The notes under the pieces: generated by a model
Told to the model about the DNA's origin: nothing
The model's database searches: none
The model's input: the letters and a program-made list of their open reading frames with translations, nothing else
DNA from: Ilumatobacteraceae bacterium
GTDB lineage: Bacteria > Actinomycetota > Acidimicrobiia > Acidimicrobiales > Ilumatobacteraceae
Reading direction: 5' to 3'
NCBI GenBank assembly: GCA_023263465.1
Contig: JALQWV010000195.1
Span: forward strand, 1-5,691
DNA length: 5,691 nucleotides
Position numbers and translations under genes: made by a program
In this document: positions 1 to 5,309 of the stretch, one piece after another
Position numbering within the stretch: the first letter of the stretch is position 1
Layout of the letters: every line of letters starts with the position of its first letter

Positions 1-291
1 AGCCCACAGCACGTCGTCGCGCTTCATCACCGCGTCATCGAACCCTTGAGTGTGTGGCATGCGGGCGTCGATCACGGCCTCCAGTGTTCGGCCTAGCGCT
101 GCCTGGTTCACTTCAGCTTTAAACCCACGAATGACTCCAGCCCTCGTCATTCGCCGGACTCGTTCGGCAACAGCATTGGCCGACAAATGCACTCGGTCTC
201 CTAGCATTTGCCAAGAGATTCGTCCGTCAGTTTGCAAAATACTGAGGATTTGCTTGTCAATCTTGTCTAATACCACGATTTCCGTTGCCAT
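1..291 (-). CDS. Lrp/AsnC-family transcriptional regulator, N-terminal part (3' end beyond window)
   Basis: The reverse strand reads from an ATG at 291 to the window edge without a stop, giving 97 residues. The opening (MATEIVVLDKIDKQILSILQ) followed by TDGRISWQMLGDRVHLSANA is the typical Lrp/AsnC winged helix-turn-helix (about residues 8-60): an 'LD.ID..IL..L..DGR.S...L...V.LS...V..RV.RM...GVI.GF' pattern. After it the start of the ligand-binding RAM domain is visible (about residues 62-97, ending at VLWA), so the effector site lies outside the window. Family members bind DNA as dimers or octamers and respond to amino acids or other small metabolites; this one's ligand cannot be inferred. 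An in-frame ATG at 300 would add three residues (MGN). I prefer 291 because a -10-like CATAAT sits 7 nt upstream and no Shine-Dalgarno is visible, as in leaderless actinobacterial genes. The divergent membrane-protein gene is a plausible target, since Lrp-type regulators often control themselves and a neighbour. Confidence 0.9.
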   Translation of the reverse strand, partial: MATEIVVLDKIDKQILSILQTDGRISWQMLGDRVHLSANAVAERVRRMTRAGVIRGFKAEVNQAALGRTLEAVIDARMPHTQGFDDAVMKRDDVLWA

Positions 292-298
292 ATTGCCC

Positions 299-304
299 AT
301 TATG
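299..304 (-). promoter_or_regulatory. Possible -10 element for a leaderless Lrp/AsnC transcript
   Basis: On the minus strand the hexamer CATAAT ends 7 nt before the ATG at 291, the distance expected if transcription starts at the A of the start codon. There is no Shine-Dalgarno-like sequence before this ATG and no convincing -35. This is a pattern-based inference from one hexamer. Confidence 0.3.
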
Positions 305-312
305 CCAGTACA

Positions 313-336
313 TCGGCGGTTTCGTCGGTCATTTCG
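313..336 (+). repeat. Tandem imperfect 12-bp direct repeat between divergent genes
   Basis: Two adjacent 12-mers, TCGGCGGTTTCG (313-324) and TCGGTCATTTCG (325-336), match at 9 of 12 positions. They lie in the 61-bp region between the Lrp/AsnC gene and the divergent membrane-protein gene, upstream of both starts. GGCGG at 315-319 and CCGCC at 337-341 additionally form a 5-bp inverted pair around most of the repeat. Position and phasing (about one helical turn) would suit an operator for the adjacent regulator, but so short a repeat can arise by chance. Confidence 0.3.
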
Positions 337-352
337 CCGCCAAAATAGAGGC

Positions 353-661
353 ATGCACAACGAAGCAACCTGGACCTGGATCCTGTTGGGATTCGAATTT
401 GTCGGCATCACCGGCATGTGGCTGGTTGGCGCCCGCAAATGGTGGGGTTGGGGCATGGTGCTGTGTGGATCAGCCCCGTGGCTGGTGTACGCAATTGTGT
501 TCAACAAGCCCGGCTTCATCGCCATGAGCTGTATCTGGATCACGACTCATAGTCGCAACATGATCGTGTGGCGTAAGAACGCTCAGCAACCGCCTGCAAC
601 AGCAGGAATGATGGACACGGTTTCGCCTGCTGGCACTTTGGTGTTCAGCCCATCGAGGTAA
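353..661 (+). CDS. Small Trp-rich membrane protein of unknown function
   Basis: This 102-residue protein is divergent from the Lrp/AsnC gene. Hydrophobic segments fall at about residues 7-26 (WTWILLGFEFVGITGMWLVG), 32-50 and 53-64. They are separated by a basic aromatic turn (ARKWWGW, 27-33) and followed by a charged stretch with RNMIVWRK (69-75), suggesting two or three membrane helices. The overall look, short helices with G.RKWWGW, PWL.YA and a terminal RN...W.K motif, resembles small integral membrane proteins common in Actinobacteria and their phages, but I cannot name a family or function. The start is ATG 353, with a poorly spaced AGAGG just upstream; the open frame continues upstream, but there it is antisense to the regulator gene. 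From about residue 77 the protein is hydrophilic and is encoded opposite the 3' end of the CysO-like gene, so this tail may be a late extension outside the conserved core. Probably a real gene; function unknown. Confidence 0.65.
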   Translation: MHNEATWTWILLGFEFVGITGMWLVGARKWWGWGMVLCGSAPWLVYAIVFNKPGFIAMSCIWITTHSRNMIVWRKNAQQPPATAGMMDTVSPAGTLVFSPSR

Positions 662-861
662 CGCACATCGTCGTCAGAAACGAAAATGTTCACAAACTTA
701 TGCAGGTTGCCTGCTTCGTCGAACAAGCGGTCTGCAAAACCAGGGTGAACAGCGTTCAGCGCTGCAAGCACATCTGCGAGCGTGCTGCCTTCAACTGAGA
801 CAGTTGATGCACCACCGGAAAGTGGACGAAGTGTGGTGGGAATTCGAATGGTTACGGCCAT
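583..861 (-). CDS. cysO: CysO/MoaD/ThiS-family sulfur-carrier protein with a C-terminal Gly-Gly-Cys
   Basis: A 92-residue ubiquitin-fold protein. It matches the mycobacterial CysO pattern along its length: an N-terminal IP..LRP...GG strand (residues 7-17), a G.TL..VL..L helix, LH.FVNI.V.D.DVR (53-67), and PAVAGG at the end (86-91). In Mycobacterium tuberculosis CysO is thiocarboxylated on its terminal glycine and donates sulfur to O-phosphoserine through CysM; the resulting CysO-cysteine is cleaved by the JAMM protease Mec. The unusual point here is one more codon, TGC, between the second glycine (G91) and the TGA stop. The encoded protein thus ends Gly-Gly-Cys and should need trimming before activation. 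The start is ATG 861, with GGTAGGG placed 8 nt upstream. The gene follows the prenyl synthase by 33 bp and is the last gene of the operon; cysM and mec are not in the window. MoaD (molybdopterin) or ThiS (thiamine) roles are less likely given the specific CysO resemblance. Confidence 0.85.
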   Translation of the reverse strand: MAVTIRIPTTLRPLSGGASTVSVEGSTLADVLAALNAVHPGFADRLFDEAGNLHKFVNIFVSDDDVRYLDGLNTKVPAGETVSIIPAVAGGC

Positions 862-894
862 GCTGTAAACCCTACCGTCATGGTCGGAAATTCG

Positions 895-1953
895 TTACAC
901 CGTTCTCCATGAAACGTATTCGGCAAGTGTGATCAATTCGTCACGAACCGATTGAGCAAACGGCACATTCTGCACCGCGGCAATGGCCTCATCGGTCAGG
1001 CGAGTGATCACGGATTCCAGTTCATCAAGCGCTCCCGTTTCACGAATCACTTCTTGCACTCGTGCAATTTGTGCCGCCGTTAAATCTTGATTACCCACCA
1101 GTTGTAGTTCCGTTAGTTGCGAAGCACTAGCTCGCGCAGTGGCAATCGCCATGAGCGGTGTTGGCTTTCCTTCACGCAAGTCGTCGCCCACCGGCTTGCC
1201 GGTTATTGCCGTGTCGCCAAACGCGCCAAGTACGTCGTCGCGCATTTGAAATGCATCACCAAGTGGCAAACCATACGTGGAAAGCACCGGAATCAATTCG
1301 TCTCCGCGTGTTGGTGCAGCGAGCAATGCTCCTAAATGCAATGGACGTTCAATGGTGTACTTGCCACTCTTGTATCGACAAATACGTTCGGCCTTTTCAC
1401 GACGACGTTCATTCATCGCCGAACCCAACATGTCAAGGTATTGGCCGAAGTTCAACTCAATGCGCAATTCGTTCCAAATAGTCCATGCTTGTGGCGATGC
1501 ATTGCGCATTAACTGATCGGAATACACATACGCCAAGTCGCCCACCAAAATGGCAACGCCGTCACCAAACCTGCGCGACTCGCCTGCCAACGTGTTTTCA
1601 CCGTGACTGGCTTCAAACTTCGCGTTCGTTGTTGGTTCGCCGCGGCGGGTGAGTGAACCATCCATGACGTCGTCGTGAAACAACGCAAACGCATGCAGTA
1701 GTTCAAGTGCTGCACCAGCGTCGATCACCAATTCATCGGTTGGGTCACCACCTGCGCCAACATAACCCCAGAAACAGAATGCAGGTCGCAACCGTTTACC
1801 ACCAGCAAGCACGAGCCGAGCAATTTCATCAATTGGAGGAATCAGATCTGCATCCACCTTCGACCAACGCTCGCGCTCAACGGCAAGCAGAGCCTCTAGG
1901 CGTGTATCTACGCGAGAAGCAACGTCAAGGAGTGATTGTGGCGCAGCGTGCAC
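895..1953 (-). CDS. Polyprenyl diphosphate synthase, probably geranylgeranyl diphosphate synthase (IdsA/IspA type)
   Basis: A 352-residue trans-prenyltransferase that condenses isopentenyl diphosphate with an allylic diphosphate, feeding quinone, carotenoid or other isoprenoid synthesis in the cytoplasm. Visible motifs, in order: GGKRLRP (51-57, diphosphate binding); the first Asp-rich motif DDVMD (94-98) followed by GSLTRRG; KSGKYT (195-200); FQMRDD (235-240); the second Asp-rich motif DDVLGAFGD (239-247); and GKPVGDDLREGK (252-263). All catalytic Asp, Lys and Arg residues expected of an active enzyme are present and the length is typical. The first Asp motif has no two-residue insertion and Phe89 lies five residues before it, a type I GGPP-synthase-like layout, so C20 is my best guess for the product; FPP or longer chains cannot be excluded. 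The start is GTG 1953: the frame is closed by TAA just upstream (1965-1963), and no Shine-Dalgarno is visible. It follows xseB by 32 bp and precedes cysO by 33 bp in the same operon. Confidence 0.92.
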   Translation of the reverse strand: MHAAPQSLLDVASRVDTRLEALLAVERERWSKVDADLIPPIDEIARLVLAGGKRLRPAFCFWGYVGAGGDPTDELVIDAGAALELLHAFALFHDDVMDGSLTRRGEPTTNAKFEASHGENTLAGESRRFGDGVAILVGDLAYVYSDQLMRNASPQAWTIWNELRIELNFGQYLDMLGSAMNERRREKAERICRYKSGKYTIERPLHLGALLAAPTRGDELIPVLSTYGLPLGDAFQMRDDVLGAFGDTAITGKPVGDDLREGKPTPLMAIATARASASQLTELQLVGNQDLTAAQIARVQEVIRETGALDELESVITRLTDEAIAAVQNVPFAQSVRDELITLAEYVSWRTV

Positions 1954-1985
1954 GGGTTCAGGTTAGGGGGTCAAATAAGCGTTCC

Positions 1986-2219
1986 TTAGTCGGCATCAAT
2001 TTGCGCAACAACTTCTTCAATTCGCAGTTTTGCATTGCCAATACGGTCGCGGCACAGCTCAATCAGTTCCGATGCACGCTTTACATGTTCGGCAAGCACG
2101 TCCACATCGACATCGTTGCTTTCCAGCTCGTCCAAAATGGACTCCAGTTCTCCAATCGCCTCGGCGTAACCGGTGGTCTCATCAACTGCTTTTGTTGCTT
2201 TTTTCGTTGCCATGTGCAC
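1986..2219 (-). CDS. xseB: Exodeoxyribonuclease VII small subunit
   Basis: A 77-residue, highly charged helical protein matching the XseB family: YAEAIGELESILDELES (residues 18-34), then a short Asp/Val-rich linker and the second helix with HVKRASELIELCRDRI (45-60) and a 'L.IEEV' end. The two helices form the hairpin that binds the XseA helical region; several XseB copies assemble with each XseA in the holoenzyme, which degrades single-stranded DNA from both ends. The gene begins 9 bp after the xseA stop. AAGGAAG (2229-2223) is a good ribosome binding site, and two in-frame starts compete: GTG 2219 (AGGA spaced 5 nt) and ATG 2213 (spaced 11 nt, giving MATKKATK). I use GTG 2219 for spacing, with only modest preference. 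The N-terminal Lys/Ala/Thr-rich leader before residue 18 is outside the conserved domain. Confidence 0.93.
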   Translation of the reverse strand: MHMATKKATKAVDETTGYAEAIGELESILDELESNDVDVDVLAEHVKRASELIELCRDRIGNAKLRIEEVVAQIDAD

Positions 2220-2222
2220 ACG

Positions 2223-2229
2223 CTTCCTT
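2223..2229 (-). promoter_or_regulatory. Ribosome binding site of xseB
   Basis: AAGGAAG on the minus strand begins at the last base of the xseA stop codon and lies 3 nt before GTG 2219 or 9 nt before ATG 2213. It is among the stronger Shine-Dalgarno sequences in the window and does not by itself settle which of the two starts is used. Confidence 0.55.
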
Positions 2230-3389
2230 TACTTATTGACCGTACTTGAAATTGTTCCGTCAGATAACTGAGTGGTCATCTGTTCGCCTGCCAACACCTG
2301 CGCAGCACTGCGCACCGTTCTGCCTTGCGCATCGCGCGTAATGCTCCAGCCGCGCGCCATGGTATTCACGGGGTCGAGCAAGCGCAGCCTGTCGCTCGCA
2401 CCTTTCAACGATTGCGTGGCCAACTTCAACACGTCCATTGGTCGTCGGCGAATGCGGTCAAGCGAACGAACTAGTTCGTGTTCGGCGCTGTGCAATAACT
2501 CGCTGGCAGTCACGGCAATTTGTGCCCACGCTTCCTCGGTGCTTTGCACAAACTCATTCACTACTTCGGCAACACCTGCCGCACACGCCGTTGGAGTTTT
2601 AAACGCACGGTGAGCAACTTCGTCGGCGATGCTGAAATCTATTTCGTGACCAATGCCGGTGAACACTGGCTTTGAACACTTACCGATTGCTGCCCCAATT
2701 TCTTCAGTGTCAAACGCTAGTAAGTCAGTTTTTGACCCGCCACCGCGCACCAACATGATCAAGTCAATGTCGTCGCGTTTGGACACTTGATTCATTGCAG
2801 CAACAACAGTTGGTGCGGCATCTTCGCCTTGTACCCGCACGTCGTATACAAACACCTCGAAGCCAATGCCCGAAGCCTCAAGCTCATGCAACGTGTCGGC
2901 ATGAGCAGCACTACCAATACTGGTGAGCAACGCAATGCGCAGCGGCACAACAGGCAACTGCACACGCTTGTTTGCTTCGTACAGCCCAGCAAGTTTCAGC
3001 CTCTGCACGATTTCGTCGCGTTGACCGGCCAAATCACCAAGTGTGAACCGTGGGTCAATATTGGACACCTTGAAGCTGAACGAACCACGTTCGGCATACA
3101 AGTCACCGGCGCCAAACAAGCGCACCTTGATTCCGTCTGCAAGTGTCAACCGATGCTTTTCGAGCAACGGCTTCAACCGTTTGAGGTTGAACTCCCAGAT
3201 AGCAACGTTTACCGAGGCCTTTTTGCCATCGGTTCGTTCCACAATGTTGAAATAGGTGTGCCTCGTGCGGTTATTGAACCCCTCAATTTCACCTTGAATC
3301 CACACGCCTTCGCCCATGGTGCTCTTCAACACATTGTTCACTACGTCGATGTATTGACTAACCGACAGCGTGAGTTCTTCGTCGCTCAC
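2229..3389 (-). CDS. xseA: Exodeoxyribonuclease VII large subunit
   Basis: A 386-residue catalytic subunit of exonuclease VII, which processively degrades single-stranded DNA to oligonucleotides and takes part in mismatch repair and DNA damage tolerance. An N-terminal OB-fold domain is visible (about residues 5-110, with VWIQGEIEGFN and 'YFNI'). The catalytic domain (about 115-275) carries RGGGSKTDLLAFDTEE (215-230), GIGHEID (245-251) and the TPTA motif (265-268), all hallmarks of XseA. The C-terminal coiled-coil region (about 278-335) and the closing DP...ARGWSI (339-350) are present. At 386 residues it is shorter than E. coli XseA (456), mostly through a shorter helical stalk, as is common in Actinobacteria. 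The start is GTG 3389, with CAGGGG 5 nt upstream. The ABC-exporter stop is only 2 bp away, so translation is probably coupled. XseB follows directly. Confidence 0.96.
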   Translation of the reverse strand: MSDEELTLSVSQYIDVVNNVLKSTMGEGVWIQGEIEGFNNRTRHTYFNIVERTDGKKASVNVAIWEFNLKRLKPLLEKHRLTLADGIKVRLFGAGDLYAERGSFSFKVSNIDPRFTLGDLAGQRDEIVQRLKLAGLYEANKRVQLPVVPLRIALLTSIGSAAHADTLHELEASGIGFEVFVYDVRVQGEDAAPTVVAAMNQVSKRDDIDLIMLVRGGGSKTDLLAFDTEEIGAAIGKCSKPVFTGIGHEIDFSIADEVAHRAFKTPTACAAGVAEVVNEFVQSTEEAWAQIAVTASELLHSAEHELVRSLDRIRRRPMDVLKLATQSLKGASDRLRLLDPVNTMARGWSITRDAQGRTVRSAAQVLAGEQMTTQLSDGTISSTVNK

Positions 3390-3391
3390 CG

Positions 3392-5254
3392 TTACCCCTG
3401 CAGTGCTGTGCCACCAGCACGAATCTGTGCGGCATAGAAACCATCACGAATCATGAGTTCTTCATGCGTGCCCTGTTCCACCACCACTCCTTCATCTAAC
3501 ACCACAATTCTGTCGGCATCGCGAATAGTAGACAGACGGTGTGCAATCACTATTGACGTGCGGTTATGCATGGCGTTATCAAGTGCGGCTTGCACAAGCG
3601 CTTCACTTTCGTTGTCGAGGTGGCTGGTTGCTTCATCCAAAATCATGACTGCAGGATTCTTCAACAGCAATCGCGCAATGGCCAAGCGTTGTTTTTCGCC
3701 ACCCGACAAGCGATAACCACGTTCGCCGACCACCGTGTTATAGCCATCGGCAAGACCTGCAACCACATCATGAATGTGTGCTGCCGTACAGGCTGCGATC
3801 ATCTCGGCTTCAGTTGCATTTGGCTTGGCGTACAACAAGTTTTCTTTGATGGTTTCATGAAACATGTGTGGGTCTTGGCTCACCACTCCAATACACGCAC
3901 GCAGTGAATTCAGCGTGAGATCGCGTACATCGTGGCCATCAATACGCACCGCGCCAGATGTAACGTCATACAGACGCGCTACTAAACCAGCAAGCGTCGT
4001 TTTTCCTGCGCCACTCGTGCCCACAATGGCTACGGTCTCACCCGCCCTAATTTGCAAACTCACTCCGCGCAGCACATCCGTATCGGGGTCGGTGCCACTC
4101 ATCACCCCGCTTGCCTCTAGCGAGGCAATCGACACAGATGCACCAGGTGGATAGCGAAACACCACATTGTCAAAATCAATGTTTCCACGCGTATTTTCCA
4201 GTTCAACGGCACCTGCCCTGTCGGCAATGGCCACCGGTGCATCAAGCACCTCAAACACACGCTCAAAGCTGACCAGTGCAGTCATCACTTCTAAACGCGC
4301 ATTCGTTAAACCCGTCAGCGGCTGATAAATACGTTGCACGAACGTGGCCATAGCAACAAGAGTTCCAATGGTAATTCCACCGGAAACCACCATAAAGGCG
4401 CCAATGCCATAAATTGCCACCGCACCAAGCGCACCCACTAAACCGAGCGCCACAAAGAATACGCGACCATACATTGCCGACGTAATGCCAATGTCGCGGA
4501 CTCGTGATGCACGACCGCTAAATGCTCGAACTTCATCTTTGTGTCGTCCAAACAACTTCACCAATAACGCGCCTGAAACATTGAACCGTTCGGTCATCTG
4601 CGTGTTCATACCAGCGTTCAAACCCATTTGTTCGCGTGAAATGTCTTGCAATCGCACACCAACACGCCGTGCAGGAATGATAAACACTGGCAACACCACC
4701 AGCGACAACACGGTTAGGCGCCACTCGAGTGTGAGCATTGCAGCAAGCGTGGTTCCTAACACCACCACGTTTGACACCACGCTGCCAAGCGTGCCTGTTA
4801 CCGCTGTTTGCGCACCTACAACATCGTTGTTTAAACGACTAATGAGTGCTCCAGTTTGCGTGCGTGAAAAAAACGCAATTGGCATGTTCTGCACCTTGTC
4901 AAACAGTGCAACCCGCAAATCGTAAATCAAGCCTTCACCAATGCGAGCTGAATACCAGCGCTGAATAATTTGCAGCACCGCATCAAGCACTGCAGCAGTC
5001 ACCAAAATGATGGTGAGCCACACGATTTTTCGTTTATCGGCCTCTGGAATGGCTTGGTCAACGATGGTGCGAAACAACAGTGGGGGCACAAGTGCGGCTA
5101 CCGCCGCAAGCAAAATGGAAATCAGAAACCCTGCAATTGACCACCTATACGGCTTGGCAAACTGTGCCACTCGTTTCATGGACGACCCACGAACTTTTAC
5201 TCCGGCGATGGCTTTTGCGTCTCCGGGAAGCATTCCATGTGGACCCATTCGCAT
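3392..5254 (-). CDS. ABC exporter half-transporter (fused membrane and ATPase domains)
   Basis: A 620-residue type I ABC exporter, expected to dimerise in the inner membrane and move lipids, drugs or peptides outward; the substrate is not deducible. Six membrane helices occupy about residues 38-325 (two near 38-62 and 78-98, further ones near 157-195 and 265-305), with EWRLT (177-181) as an intracellular coupling landmark. The nucleotide-binding domain starts near 357: A-loop Tyr368, Walker A GTSGAGKTT (412-420), Q-loop Gln460, signature LSGGEKQR (516-523), Walker B VMILDE (536-541, catalytic Glu541), D-loop and H-loop His572. All catalytic residues are intact. A roughly 20-residue loop (about 371-392, 'SVSIASLEAS...') between the A-loop and Walker A also occurs in a common actinobacterial exporter subfamily. 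ATG 5254 gives a Met/Gly/Pro-rich N-terminus usual for that group; ATG 5248 or 5233 remain possible. It is the first gene of the minus-strand operon. Confidence 0.95.
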   Translation of the reverse strand: MRMGPHGMLPGDAKAIAGVKVRGSSMKRVAQFAKPYRWSIAGFLISILLAAVAALVPPLLFRTIVDQAIPEADKRKIVWLTIILVTAAVLDAVLQIIQRWYSARIGEGLIYDLRVALFDKVQNMPIAFFSRTQTGALISRLNNDVVGAQTAVTGTLGSVVSNVVVLGTTLAAMLTLEWRLTVLSLVVLPVFIIPARRVGVRLQDISREQMGLNAGMNTQMTERFNVSGALLVKLFGRHKDEVRAFSGRASRVRDIGITSAMYGRVFFVALGLVGALGAVAIYGIGAFMVVSGGITIGTLVAMATFVQRIYQPLTGLTNARLEVMTALVSFERVFEVLDAPVAIADRAGAVELENTRGNIDFDNVVFRYPPGASVSIASLEASGVMSGTDPDTDVLRGVSLQIRAGETVAIVGTSGAGKTTLAGLVARLYDVTSGAVRIDGHDVRDLTLNSLRACIGVVSQDPHMFHETIKENLLYAKPNATEAEMIAACTAAHIHDVVAGLADGYNTVVGERGYRLSGGEKQRLAIARLLLKNPAVMILDEATSHLDNESEALVQAALDNAMHNRTSIVIAHRLSTIRDADRIVVLDEGVVVEQGTHEELMIRDGFYAAQIRAGGTALQG

Positions 5255-5259
5255 GCTGT

Positions 5260-5272
5260 CAGGCTAAGCCTG
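5260..5272. repeat. Perfect 13-bp inverted repeat between divergent genes
   Basis: CAGGCT-A-AGCCTG is a perfect palindrome with 6-bp arms around a central A. It sits 5 bp upstream of the ABC-exporter start and 37 bp upstream of the lipoprotein start. It overlaps the -10-like TAGCCT proposed for the exporter, so a bound protein would block that promoter. It may equally be a small hairpin in the lipoprotein leader, or chance. Confidence 0.4.
5261..5266 (-). promoter_or_regulatory. Possible -10 element of the ABC exporter-xseAB-prenyl synthase-cysO operon
   Basis: TAGCCT on the minus strand fits the actinobacterial TANNNT -10 pattern and ends 6 nt before ATG 5254, which would put the transcript start at or next to the start codon (leaderless). 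No -35 match lies at 16-18 bp. No Shine-Dalgarno precedes the ATG. Inferred from pattern and spacing only. Confidence 0.3.
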
Positions 5273-5297
5273 TAGCGGCTGAACGCATGGGTTCTCG

Positions 5298-5303
5298 TAG
5301 GCT
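5298..5303 (+). promoter_or_regulatory. Possible -10 element of the lipoprotein gene
   Basis: TAGGCT fits TANNNT and ends 6 nt before ATG 5310, mirroring the arrangement on the other strand at the exporter start. It would imply a leaderless transcript. No clear -35 is present, and the only alternative ribosome binding site (AGG in the same hexamer) is weak. Confidence 0.28.
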
Positions 5304-5309
5304 GTCTTA

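Noticed and set aside
50..352. Plus-strand open frame that continues upstream of the membrane-protein gene
   Set aside because: This stretch is opposite the Lrp/AsnC coding sequence and gives an Arg/Ser-rich, non-protein-like translation; the hydrophobic, gene-like part begins only at ATG 353.
571..582. Short hairpin GCGT-TCTT-ACGC (minus strand) directly after the cysO stop, as a terminator
   Set aside because: Only a 4-bp stem with no following T run; too weak for an intrinsic terminator.
1707..2249. 180-codon plus-strand open frame opposite the prenyl synthase and xseB
   Set aside because: It is antisense to two well-identified genes; the translation is His/Gln/Arg-rich with no domain pattern, a by-product of codon bias on the coding strand.
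2787..3437. 216-codon plus-strand open frame opposite xseA
   Set aside because: It is antisense to the conserved XseA catalytic and OB domains; the composition is unlike a real protein and no binding site fits its start.
4081..4143. Extra loop in the ABC ATPase domain (about residues 371-392) as a novel insertion domain
   Set aside because: The same kind of loop containing a 'VS.ASLE'-like segment is usual in a broad actinobacterial exporter subfamily, so it is not new here.
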